From JBBKXP01 sp038323615 (GTDB lineage Bacteria; Pseudomonadota; Alphaproteobacteria; Rhodobacterales; Rhodobacteraceae), in assembly GCA_038323615.1 (NCBI GenBank), contig JBBQHC010000002.1, positions 1-64,000 on the forward strand: a stretch of 64,000 nt of DNA. The letters run 5' to 3'. The position numbers and the translations under genes are program-made. The notes under the pieces are model-generated. The model saw only the letters and a program-made list of their open reading frames with translations, was not told the DNA's origin and ran no database searches. Shown here in pieces: positions 1 through 7,166 of this stretch (within the stretch, counting starts at the first letter, position 1; each line of letters starts with the position of its first letter).

Positions 1-2
1 TG

Positions 3-131
3 ATCGACCGCAAGTCGTTCTACCGACTGGTCGATCTGGGCGCGGTGGCAGCGCATGACGGCGCCGATTGGTTCGGGGTGAAGAGCGGCGGGCAGTTTTT
101 CCCGATCATTCCGGCGGATGAATTGCCTTAG
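3..131 (+). CDS. C-terminal end of an unidentified protein (5' cut by window edge)
   Basis: Only the last 42 codons are present, reading in frame from base 3 to a TAG at 129-131. The peptide starts IDRKSFYRLVDLG and ends FFPIIPADELP. The aromatic, charged sequence and normal codon use suggest a real gene end, and the next gene converges on it from the other strand 21 bp further on. I do not recognise the family from this fragment. Confidence 0.6.
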   Translation: MDRKSFYRLVDLGAVAAHDGADWFGVKSGGQFFPIIPADELP

Positions 132-152
132 GGCGGGCGAAACCGACGCGGA

Positions 153-1052
153 TCACCGTTGTGCCAGAACGACACCCAATGCCACCACCGCCGCGCCGAT
201 GGCCTGCGGCCAACTCCACGCCTGCCCGAGGGCGACGAGGAACAGCATCACATAGAACGGTGCAATGTTGACGTGGAACGCGGTGATCGCGACACCCAAC
301 CGCCCGACAGCGGCGATCCACAGGAACTGCGACAGGGCCAACCCGCCAAGGCCGTAGATCGCCAGCAGGCCGAGTGTCTGCCCGTCCCAAATCTGCGCCG
401 GCACCGGCACCCAACGCGCCAGCGCTGCCACCAGAAATGCGATGCCCGTCACCAACAGCCCGCCGAACAGGGTAATCGTGGTGCGACCCAGTGGCGTCAG
501 ATCGGGGAAATCGCGGATCGCAATGAAACTGCCCCATGTGAACAGGAAACTGGCGATCACGGCCAGAAATGCCCCCAGCCCCAAATTCGTCTGCGGTGCA
601 TTGCCGGTCGCGACCACCCCGCCGATGACCGAGGCGGCAAGGCCCAGCAGGAACGGCAGGCGCAAGCGGCGTTTGTCCCACATCATCTCGATCACGGTGG
701 CGCTGACCGGGCTGGCGGCGGCGATGATGGCAACGGTCACTGGGTCTGTCAGCCACTGGGCAAGGATGATCAGGTAAGCGCCGACGCCGAACGCCAAGCC
801 GCCGACAAAGGTGCCCCGGCCCCAACGGGCGCGGCGCAGCACCGCGCCGCCATCGAGCACGGCCCAGACCGGCAACAGGATCAGCATCGCCATGACAAAG
901 CGGGCGAATATCAGCGCCAGCGGATCCCATGTATCCAGCAACACCTCGGCTGCGGGAAACCCCGCCGCCCAGAACACCATCGATCCGACGCCCATCAGGT
1001 TGCCCAGGGCAAGCTGTTGGCCACGCGGGATCGGAAGCGGCGCGTCGGTCAT
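153..1052 (-). CDS. DMT-superfamily (EamA) transporter
   Basis: An inner-membrane protein of 299 aa with about ten hydrophobic segments in two EamA repeats, the usual size and layout of drug/metabolite exporters. The substrate cannot be told from sequence. An upstream in-frame ATG at 1142 would add 30 polar residues with no ribosome site. I chose the ATG at 1050-1052, which gives a family-typical N-terminus (MTDAPLPIPRG) running into the first membrane helix and has AAGG upstream. It is divergent from the hydroxypyruvate isomerase gene, with a small palindrome between them. Confidence 0.85.
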   Translation of the reverse strand: MTDAPLPIPRGQQLALGNLMGVGSMVFWAAGFPAAEVLLDTWDPLALIFARFVMAMLILLPVWAVLDGGAVLRRARWGRGTFVGGLAFGVGAYLIILAQWLTDPVTVAIIAAASPVSATVIEMMWDKRRLRLPFLLGLAASVIGGVVATGNAPQTNLGLGAFLAVIASFLFTWGSFIAIRDFPDLTPLGRTTITLFGGLLVTGIAFLVAALARWVPVPAQIWDGQTLGLLAIYGLGGLALSQFLWIAAVGRLGVAITAFHVNIAPFYVMLFLVALGQAWSWPQAIGAAVVALGVVLAQR

Positions 1053-1133
1053 GGTCGGCCTTTTTGACCGCACGCGACATTGCGCCGGATTGCCGCCACC
1101 CTCGCCCGCCCACCCCTTGGCGGTCTGATCTGT

Positions 1134-1154
1134 TTTCGACATGATGTGTCGAAA
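1134..1154. promoter_or_regulatory. Perfect 8-bp palindrome in divergent intergenic region
   Basis: TTTCGACA (1134-1141) and TGTCGAAA (1147-1154) are exact inverted repeats around a 5-bp spacer. They lie 18 bp before the start of the isomerase gene and in the leader of the divergent transporter. Length, symmetry and position suit a dimeric repressor operator controlling both genes. No regulator gene is adjacent, so the binding protein is unknown. Confidence 0.4.
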
Positions 1155-1171
1155 TCAATGGGACCACCCGG

Positions 1172-1921
1172 ATGCCCCGCTTTTGCGCCAACCTGACGAT
1201 GCTGTTCACCGAACATCCGCTGCTTGAACGCTTTGGGGCGGCGCGGGCGGCGGGGTTCGATACGGTGGAAATCCTGTTTCCCTATGACGATTCCGCCGCC
1301 GACATTCTCACATGTCTGGCCGACAACGCTCTGACGCTGGCCCTGATCAACGCGCCGCCGCCGAACTATACCGACGGGCCGCGCGGGTTTGCTGCCGTGC
1401 CGGGCGGACAGGCGCGGTTTCGCACCGATTTCAAACGGGCGGCGCGGTATGTGCGGGCGCTGGGCGCAAAGCACCTGCACTTGATGGCGGGGGTGGCAGC
1501 GGGGCCAGAGGCCAAGGCGGCCTTTATCGAAAACCTGACATGGGCGGCGGCCGAGGCGCCGGGGCAATCCCTGACCATTGAACCGATCAACCACAACGAC
1601 ATGCCCGGCTATTTCCTGAACGACTTCGATCTGGCTGCCGAGGTGCTGGACGCCGTCGCCGCCCCCAACCTGCACCTGCAATTCGACGCCTACCACGCGC
1701 ACCGGATGACGGGGGATGTGATGGCGACATGGGCTGCGCATGGGCATCGGGCGGCGCATGTGCAGGTTGCGGGGTATCCCGGACGGCACGAACCCTCGGG
1801 CGGCGACATCGACTATCCCGCCTTCTTTGCCCGGCTCGATTCCGATGGCTATGCGGGTTGGGTCAGTGGCGAATATCATCCGACAGGGCGGACCGAGGAC
1901 GGACTTGGCTGGACCCGGTGA
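1172..1921 (+). CDS. hyi: Hydroxypyruvate isomerase family protein (TIM barrel)
   Basis: A 249-aa AP-endonuclease-2-type TIM-barrel isomerase. The start MPRFCANLTMLF, the segment FDTVEILFPYD near residue 30, TIEPINHNDMPGY near 140 with one catalytic Glu, and SGEYHPTGRT near 232 with the second metal-binding Glu are hallmarks of the hydroxypyruvate / 2-oxo-tetronate isomerase (Hyi/OtnI) family. Family members interconvert hydroxypyruvate and tartronate semialdehyde or act on 2-oxo-tetronates in glyoxylate and acid-sugar catabolism. No glyoxylate carboligase or OtnC/OtnK gene is nearby, so which reaction applies is open. Confidence 0.85.
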   Translation: MPRFCANLTMLFTEHPLLERFGAARAAGFDTVEILFPYDDSAADILTCLADNALTLALINAPPPNYTDGPRGFAAVPGGQARFRTDFKRAARYVRALGAKHLHLMAGVAAGPEAKAAFIENLTWAAAEAPGQSLTIEPINHNDMPGYFLNDFDLAAEVLDAVAAPNLHLQFDAYHAHRMTGDVMATWAAHGHRAAHVQVAGYPGRHEPSGGDIDYPAFFARLDSDGYAGWVSGEYHPTGRTEDGLGWTR

Positions 1922-1988
1922 CTGCTGACATAATGCTGTCAGCAGGGGTATGCGACAAGGGTGCATCGAAACCCGAAGGAGATCCAAA

Positions 1989-2357
1989 ATGACCGACCAT
2001 CCCATAGTTGTCTGGACTGAAATTCCAGTCAGCGACCTCGCCAAAGCCGAGAAATTCTATTCAACTGTCTTTGGTTGGCAGATGAAGCGCGACGACACCG
2101 GACCCAATCCGGTGGTGAACTTTACCGCCGAGATGAGCGACTCATCGGGCCATTTGTATCCCGGGAAGCCCGCGAATGGCGACGGCCCGACCATTCATCT
2201 GGTCCTGCCGGGGAAACTTGAAGACGGCATAGGCCGCTGTCAGAAAGCCGGAGGCAAAGTGCTGAGCCCAGTGATCGACATTCCGCCGGGGCGGTTTGCC
2301 TATGCGCTTGACCCGGATGGCAATTCCATCGGGTTATTCGAGCCGCGAGCGGCTTGA
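1989..2357 (+). CDS. VOC (glyoxalase/bleomycin-resistance fold) protein
   Basis: A 122-aa single-domain vicinal-oxygen-chelate protein. The first half holds PVSDLAKAEKFYSTVFGW, and the C-terminal half carries the DPDGNSIGLFEPR signature with the metal-ligand Glu region. The start is set by a strong ribosome site GAAGGAGATCC just before the ATG at 1989; an upstream in-frame ATG at 1950 has no such site. The stop directly abuts the ATG of the following YafY-type regulator, so the two are co-translated. The substrate is unknown. Confidence 0.85.
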   Translation: MTDHPIVVWTEIPVSDLAKAEKFYSTVFGWQMKRDDTGPNPVVNFTAEMSDSSGHLYPGKPANGDGPTIHLVLPGKLEDGIGRCQKAGGKVLSPVIDIPPGRFAYALDPDGNSIGLFEPRAA

Positions 2358-3044
2358 ATGCGCCGCGCCGACCGCCTGTTCCAGATCGTCCAGTATCTGC
2401 GCGGCGGTCGGCTGCTGACCTCGGCGATGTTGGCCGAAAGGCTTGAGGTGACACAGCGCACGATCTACCGCGACATCGCCGACCTGATCGGGTCTGGCGT
2501 GCCGATCGAGGGCGAGGCGGGCGTCGGCTATCTGATGCGCGACGGCTATGATTTGCCGCCGCTGATGTTCAACGCTGACGAGATCGTCGCGCTGGTCGCG
2601 GGGGCGCGGCTGATCCGGGCCTGGGGCGGGGTTGCGATGGCGGCCAGCGCCGAGGAGGCGCTGGTCAAGATCGGCGCGGTATTACCCGACAAGGCGCGGG
2701 CGCGGGCCGAGGCGGTGCAGGTTCACGCGATAGGCATGCCCGAGATGTCGGACGCGGTGCGGATCCGGATCGACGCGGTCGAAGCGGCGGCGAACAGCTG
2801 TTCACGGCTGGCGATGACCTACGCCGACGAGGCCGGAGTGCTGTCGGAACGCGCGGTGCGACCCTTGGGCCTGTGGTTCTGGGGCAAGGTCTGGACGATG
2901 GTGGGGTGGTGTGAATTGCGCAACGATTTCCGCATGTTCCGGCTGGACCGGATCACGACGATGGAGGTCGCGGGCGGCTTTAAACCGGAAAAGGGCAAGA
3001 CATTGCGGGATTTCTATGCACTTGAGCGCAACCATTCGCGCTAG
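2358..3044 (+). CDS. YafY-type transcriptional regulator (HTH + WYL domain)
   Basis: A 228-aa DeoR-like regulator. Residues 1-60 form a winged HTH (RRADRLFQIVQYLRGG then TSAMLAERLEVTQRTIYRDI). The C-terminal half (about 130-220) is a WYL domain, including the RPLGLWFWGKVWTMVGWCELR segment region that in this family binds small ligands or nucleic acid. Translation starts at the base after the VOC stop codon, so it probably regulates or is induced together with that gene. It could be a repressor of its own operon; no operator is obvious. Confidence 0.88.
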   Translation: MRRADRLFQIVQYLRGGRLLTSAMLAERLEVTQRTIYRDIADLIGSGVPIEGEAGVGYLMRDGYDLPPLMFNADEIVALVAGARLIRAWGGVAMAASAEEALVKIGAVLPDKARARAEAVQVHAIGMPEMSDAVRIRIDAVEAAANSCSRLAMTYADEAGVLSERAVRPLGLWFWGKVWTMVGWCELRNDFRMFRLDRITTMEVAGGFKPEKGKTLRDFYALERNHSR

Positions 3045-3072
3045 TGCACGTGGCGCGATCCGGAGCCTCCGG

Positions 3073-3100
3073 CGGGAATATTTTTGGCCAAAAGAAGCTG
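3073..3100 (+). repeat. Rhodobacterales-type intergenic repeat (GAATATTTTT core), copy 1
   Basis: The sequence CGGGAATATTTTTGGCC followed by AAAAGAAGCTG sits just after the regulator stop. The same AT-rich core recurs at 9521, 16820, 28894, 39914 (minus strand), 57771 (minus strand) and, degenerate, 58631. Copies lie in intergenic DNA, mostly at gene ends and often behind a short GC hairpin. Function is unproven. Confidence 0.7.
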
Positions 3101-3130
3101 GGGGCGGTTTGTCGCCGCCCCCCTCCCGGC

Positions 3131-5236
3131 TTAGTTACCACTGAGCGATTGCGCCAGTCGCATCAGCTGCACCGCTTCGGTGCGATAGCCGAACGCATCA
3201 TCGCCCCGGTTTTCAGTCGCCAGCGCGATGGCATCGGAATAGCCCCAGGTGCCTAGGTATTGACCGCCTTTCAGCAACTGCCCGAACCCGGCGATGGCGG
3301 CGGCGAATTGCGCGTCGCTGCCCGCGACCGACCCTGCGGTGATCGGGGTTTCCAACAGTTCGCTGGTCGCCGCCCCGGGTTCCTTGTAGCGCAGTTTCAG
3401 AAAACCCAGCTCGGCGTTATCCGCGCCCACCGCCACCGCTTCGCCATAGCGCAGCGGGTCGGACAGTTGCGCCGGGCTGCCGACCGGCGTCACCTCGTAG
3501 ATCGCCGTCACCGTCTGTCCGGCGCCGATTTCGCCCGCATCGACCCGGTCGTTGTTGAAATCCTCGCGGTTCAGGGCGCGGGTTTCATAGCCGATCAGGC
3601 GGTATTCGGCGACAGTCGCCGGGTTCCATTCGACCTGAATTTTCACGTCGTCGGCGATCGGGAACAGCGCCCCGGTCAACTGGTCGACCAGCACCTTTTG
3701 GGCCTCGGCCAGGGTGTCGATATAGGCCGCCGTGCCGTTACCGTTCTGCGCCAGCGCCTGCATCGTCGCATCGTCGAGGTTGCCGCGCCCAAAGCCCAGA
3801 ACCGACAGGTAAGTGCCGCTGGCGCGTTGCGTCGCGATGTAATTCTTGAGCGCCTCGGGGTCGGACAGACCGACATTGAAATCGCCGTCGGTGGCAAGGA
3901 TGACGCGGTTGACTTCGCCCTCCGCCGCCATCCCTTCGGCGACCTGATAGGCCTGCTGCAAGCCGCCCTGCCCATTGGTCGATCCGCCCGCGCCAAGGCT
4001 GCTGAGCGCGTTCAGGATTGCCTTGCGGTTCGATGCCGGGGTCGGGGCAAGCACCTCTCCGGCGGAGCCTGCATATTCCACAATTGCCACCTCGTCGGTC
4101 GGGCGCAACTGGTCCAGCATCAGCCGGAACGACTGTTTCAACAGGGGCAGTTTCGCCGGATCGTCCATGCTGCCCGAGGTGTCGATCAGGAACACGAGGT
4201 TCAGCGGCGGGCGTGAATCCACGTCGGGCATCCGGCCCTGAATGCCGATGCTGACCAATTGCGTGTCCGGGTTCCACGGCGTCTGCATGACGCTGACGGT
4301 GGGCCGGAACGGGGCGTCATCGGCACCGGGGGCGGGGTAGGTGTAGGGAAAATAGTTCACCATCTCCTCGATCCGCACAGCGTCGCGCGGCGGCAGGACA
4401 CCGCCCGTGAGGCTGTTGCGGATCAGCGCATAGCTGGCGGTGTCGACGTCGATGGAAAAGGTCGAGACCGGGGCTTCGGCGGTGATCTTGAGCGGATTGT
4501 CGGTGGCGTTGGCGTAGGCCTCGGTGTCGGGTGCTGTCGGGGTGACTGTGGTGTCGGCCATGTTTGTGGGCGCGGCCAGACTTTGGAGCGCACCCGAGGG
4601 CGCGGCACGGGTTCGCGCGGCCTCCGATTCCAGGCTCGCTTGTGGCGGCGGCGCAGCAAAGTCCTGCTCGTTGCTTTCAGTGCGGTCGACCCGTGCGGCG
4701 GCGACGGGCGGCGACGCGGCGATCATGTCGGTCGACTTGCCATTAGAATCGGCCATTTCCGCCGGGGCCACGGTGGCGCCCACAGTGTCGGCTTGCGACA
4801 GCGTCCGGCCGGTATCCAATGCCACGGGCGGCTGGGGTTCAGGTGCCGCCAATGTGCTGAGGTCCTGCGGCGCGGTTTCGGCCATTGGGCTTTGCGCCAC
4901 CACGGCGGGCCGGTCAGAACCCAGCGCCGTATCGCGCGCGATCGGCCCCTTCCAGACCTGTTGCCCCGCCGGGGTCAGCACCAGAAAGCCGACCGCGACC
5001 AGTGCGGTGGTGACGGTCAGGCCGCCCTTGGATGTCAAATTGGAAAGCATCGTTTTCACTCCTGTCCAAAGGCCCCTTTGGCCTGTTGCAGAAGTTTGAC
5101 GGGTCGCATCCCGCGATCCTTGGAGGGCGGCGAAATTTTCCTGCGCCAGCCGCAGGTGTGCTGCCCGCGTCGCGGGATCCGGGCGGGGGGTGGCGCGGGT
5201 CAGCGCCGATTTCAGGTCGTCGAGGTCGTCTGTCAT
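3131..5236 (-). CDS. Membrane-anchored von Willebrand factor A protein (YfbK-like)
   Basis: A 701-aa protein. Residues 1-70 are polar and cytoplasmic, residues about 72-90 form one membrane span (GGLTVTTALVAVGFLVL), and a low-complexity linker follows. Next come the vWA N-terminal domain (STFSIDVDTASYALIRNSL), a vWA domain with an intact MIDAS motif DTSGSM near residue 350, and a DUF3520-like C-terminus. This is the architecture of the E. coli YfbK family. Its ATG overlaps the stop of the ECF sigma gene by 4 bp. By that coupling, the short cytoplasmic N-terminus may act as an anti-sigma segment; this is inference only. Confidence 0.88.
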   Translation of the reverse strand: MTDDLDDLKSALTRATPRPDPATRAAHLRLAQENFAALQGSRDATRQTSATGQRGLWTGVKTMLSNLTSKGGLTVTTALVAVGFLVLTPAGQQVWKGPIARDTALGSDRPAVVAQSPMAETAPQDLSTLAAPEPQPPVALDTGRTLSQADTVGATVAPAEMADSNGKSTDMIAASPPVAAARVDRTESNEQDFAAPPPQASLESEAARTRAAPSGALQSLAAPTNMADTTVTPTAPDTEAYANATDNPLKITAEAPVSTFSIDVDTASYALIRNSLTGGVLPPRDAVRIEEMVNYFPYTYPAPGADDAPFRPTVSVMQTPWNPDTQLVSIGIQGRMPDVDSRPPLNLVFLIDTSGSMDDPAKLPLLKQSFRLMLDQLRPTDEVAIVEYAGSAGEVLAPTPASNRKAILNALSSLGAGGSTNGQGGLQQAYQVAEGMAAEGEVNRVILATDGDFNVGLSDPEALKNYIATQRASGTYLSVLGFGRGNLDDATMQALAQNGNGTAAYIDTLAEAQKVLVDQLTGALFPIADDVKIQVEWNPATVAEYRLIGYETRALNREDFNNDRVDAGEIGAGQTVTAIYEVTPVGSPAQLSDPLRYGEAVAVGADNAELGFLKLRYKEPGAATSELLETPITAGSVAGSDAQFAAAIAGFGQLLKGGQYLGTWGYSDAIALATENRGDDAFGYRTEAVQLMRLAQSLSGN

Positions 5237-5769
5237 AGCGCCTCCTCCGTTTCCTTGATGCCGCGCAGCCGTTTCTTGGCTTCGGATATGCGCCAGCTGA
5301 TCGTGCCTTCGCTGACGCCCAGAATCTCGGCGGCTTCGGCATGGGTCACATCATCGAGAACCAGCGCGAGGGTATCACGCAGGTCGTCGTTCAGATGCGC
5401 CATCGCGCGGTGCAGCCAGTCAAGCTGATCGCGACCTTCGTCGATGACGGCCTGCCGGTTCAGCTCCCAGTCGCCCCAGCCGTCACTGGCCTTAGCATGG
5501 GTCGCACGGCGGCGCCGCCGGTCGTGCGCGGCATTGACGGCGACGCGGTAGAGCCATGTCGTGACCCGCGCCTGACCCCGGTAACTCCCCAGTTTGGCAG
5601 GCAGGGCGGCGCAGATGTCTTGCGTCAGATCCTCGGCCTCGGCCCGGTGGCCGGTCAGCCGAAAGCACAGAGCGAACAGGCGGTCGTATTGTCGTTCCAA
5701 CAGGCTGGCGAAGGCCTGCCCGTCACCACCCGCGGCCGCAAGGGCCAGATCCTCGTCGCTGGTTTTCAT
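5233..5769 (-). CDS. ECF-family RNA polymerase sigma factor
   Basis: A 178-aa sigma-70 family protein. Region 2 (ERQYDRLFALCFRLTGHRAEAEDLTQDI ... TWLYRVAVNAAHDRRRR, core contacts and -10 recognition) is followed by region 4 (DVTHAEAAEILGVSEGTISW, HTH). The open frame extends upstream to 5877, but those extra residues do not resemble the family. AGGTG upstream fits the ATG at 5767-5769 (MKTSDEDLALAAAGG); an ATG two codons earlier is the alternative. It is the first gene of a two-gene unit with the vWA membrane protein, whose start overlaps its stop. Confidence 0.88.
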   Translation of the reverse strand: MKTSDEDLALAAAGGDGQAFASLLERQYDRLFALCFRLTGHRAEAEDLTQDICAALPAKLGSYRGQARVTTWLYRVAVNAAHDRRRRRATHAKASDGWGDWELNRQAVIDEGRDQLDWLHRAMAHLNDDLRDTLALVLDDVTHAEAAEILGVSEGTISWRISEAKKRLRGIKETEEAL

Positions 5770-5857
5770 GCGCATCACCTGACTAAGACGCAAGCGCTGC
5801 GTCAATCCTTGGCGGTGCGGCACGATTTTTTCCCCTGCGGTTCGCCCGATCACGGAT

Positions 5858-5877
5858 TTGTCGGATTTTCGCGACAA
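5858..5877. promoter_or_regulatory. Inverted repeat TTGTCG-N8-CGACAA upstream of the sigma gene
   Basis: TTGTCG (5858-5863) and CGACAA (5872-5877) are exact inverted repeats between the divergent sigma-factor gene and the small membrane-protein gene at 5935. It may be an operator for either direction. The symmetry is short enough that chance cannot be excluded. Confidence 0.3.
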
Positions 5878-5934
5878 TCCCGCCGCCTTTGACCCCTAGC
5901 ATCCAACCAGCAAAAACCATGCAAAGGAGAAACC

Positions 5935-6078
5935 ATGTCTGTTGTTTTTGACTGGGTCGGCGCGAATTCGCTGCTGACCATCGCCATCGCCGCTTTCGCC
6001 TGCGGTGTTGCCCTGTTCTATCTGGTCATGCGCCGCACCCAGAAACACCGGATCGCAGCGGCCAAGTCGGAGGCCTGA
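5935..6078 (+). CDS. Small single-span membrane protein (47 aa)
   Basis: An ATG at 5935 preceded by the strong ribosome site AAAGGAGA opens 47 codons. The peptide begins MSVVFDWVGANS and has one hydrophobic helix (LLTIAIAAFACGVALFYLV, about residues 13-31) with a basic tail (MRRTQKHR) pointing to a cytoplasmic C-terminus. It is divergent from the ECF sigma gene and so could belong to that sigma factor's regulon. I do not recognise a family. The ribosome site and membrane topology argue that it is real. Confidence 0.65.
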   Translation: MSVVFDWVGANSLLTIAIAAFACGVALFYLVMRRTQKHRIAAAKSEA

Positions 6079-6135
6079 TGGCCAGTCCCGGGCAGGTCGC
6101 GCCAGATTGCACGGCCTGTCCGGAACGCGCAGAGA

Positions 6136-6489
6136 TCAGTCGAGCCTGAAATCGAAGTGCTTGCGCACTGTTTCGTGGATTTCCCACGTGCCTTTGAAAT
6201 CCTTTTCCACGACGAACGCGTCGCCGGGGCCGACATCGACCGGGGTGCCGCCATCGGGCGTGATCGTGATCCGCCCTTCGATCATGTGGACAAATTCGTA
6301 AGCCGTGTAGGTGGCGTGCCAGGTGCCCGGTGTCGCCTCCCAATGGCCGGCCATCATGGTGCCGTCGGCGGCGGTGTGCAGCACCCAGGTTTTCATCGTC
6401 GGGGTGCCTGCGGTCACCACCCAGCCGTCAAGCGTGGCGTCGGACGGGGTGACAGTGGTCAGGGCGGGCAGTTTGGTGATCGTTTGCAT
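6136..6489 (-). CDS. Cupin-domain protein
   Basis: A 117-aa single cupin of the COG3450 type, usually an enzyme or sensor of small sugars or acids. The central part has WHATYTAYEFVHMIEGRITI (first cupin motif, Glu conserved) followed by GPGDAFVVEKDFKGTWE (second motif). The short size means one beta-barrel and no DNA-binding domain. The neighbour 77 bp upstream is a YdeI-type gene on the same strand, separated by a palindromic repeat. The role is unknown. Confidence 0.8.
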   Translation of the reverse strand: MQTITKLPALTTVTPSDATLDGWVVTAGTPTMKTWVLHTAADGTMMAGHWEATPGTWHATYTAYEFVHMIEGRITITPDGGTPVDVGPGDAFVVEKDFKGTWEIHETVRKHFDFRLD

Positions 6490-6502
6490 ATGCGGCTTTC
6501 AG

Positions 6503-6528
6503 GTAAGATGGGTTCAAACCCATCCTAC
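6503..6528. repeat. REP-like palindrome (GATGGGTT/AACCCATC family), copy 1
   Basis: GTAAGATGGGTT (6503-6514) pairs with AACCCATCCTAC (6517-6528) around a 2-base loop, with one mismatch. It belongs to the same family as the palindromes that flank the RAYT gene near 48.3-48.9 kb and lies alone in a 77-bp intergenic gap. Confidence 0.75.
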
Positions 6529-6566
6529 GCAGGACCGCGCGGCGGCGATACGCCAAAACCGGCGTG

Positions 6567-7157
6567 TCAGTATTCGTTAAGCCCCTTGCCCTCGAATATC
6601 TTGGGCGCGGCGCGGTCGATCCTCGCGGTGCGGGTCGCCGACTGTTTGGCTGCCTCGATGTGCATGACATAGGACCGTTGCCGTCCCGGCGTCAGGGCCT
6701 TGAATGCTTCGCGAAAAGCGTCGTCCTCATCCATCCGGGCCTGTAATTCGGCGGGATAGGTCAGTTCCTTGACGGCCTTGAAATCGACCTTTTCACCGGA
6801 CTTGTGGATGCCGATGGCCTCGGCCACGTACTCCCGCACGGTGGGGGCCTTTTCGGCAATCTCGGCCAACGAGGTAAAGACCATGTGCCGGACAGACTGT
6901 GAATTCGGGCCGGGCTGTTGCAGCAACCCGGCGGGGTCTTTCATCAGCGCACCGCGAAAGAACCCGACGGTCGCCCCGGCCTTGAACGCACTAAGGATCA
7001 GGAAATTTTCGCCCGCGACCTGATACACCGGTTGTCGCCAGCGCAGCACCTCGTCGACTGGAAATTCCAGCACGATCTCGCGCAGCGCGGCCAGTTCGGG
7101 ACGCCACTTTATGTCCTTGGCGAAATAGGTCTCGAACCGGGGATTGCGACCAGACAT
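6567..7157 (-). CDS. YdeI / DUF1801 family protein
   Basis: A 196-aa protein. The N-terminal part (about 15-110) resembles the DUF1801 fold (LREIVLEFPVDEVLRWRQPVYQ, then FLILSAFKAGATVGFFRGAL). The C-terminal part (about 125-190) matches the YdeI/OmdA bacteriocin-protection region, with AFKALTPGRQRSYVMHIEAAKQ and repeated basic residues. This fusion is common in Proteobacteria, but its biochemical role is not established. Its ATG lies 10 bp beyond the downstream end of the aldehyde dehydrogenase gene on the same strand. Confidence 0.82.
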   Translation of the reverse strand: MSGRNPRFETYFAKDIKWRPELAALREIVLEFPVDEVLRWRQPVYQVAGENFLILSAFKAGATVGFFRGALMKDPAGLLQQPGPNSQSVRHMVFTSLAEIAEKAPTVREYVAEAIGIHKSGEKVDFKAVKELTYPAELQARMDEDDAFREAFKALTPGRQRSYVMHIEAAKQSATRTARIDRAAPKIFEGKGLNEY

Positions 7158-7166
7158 TGCGACCCC

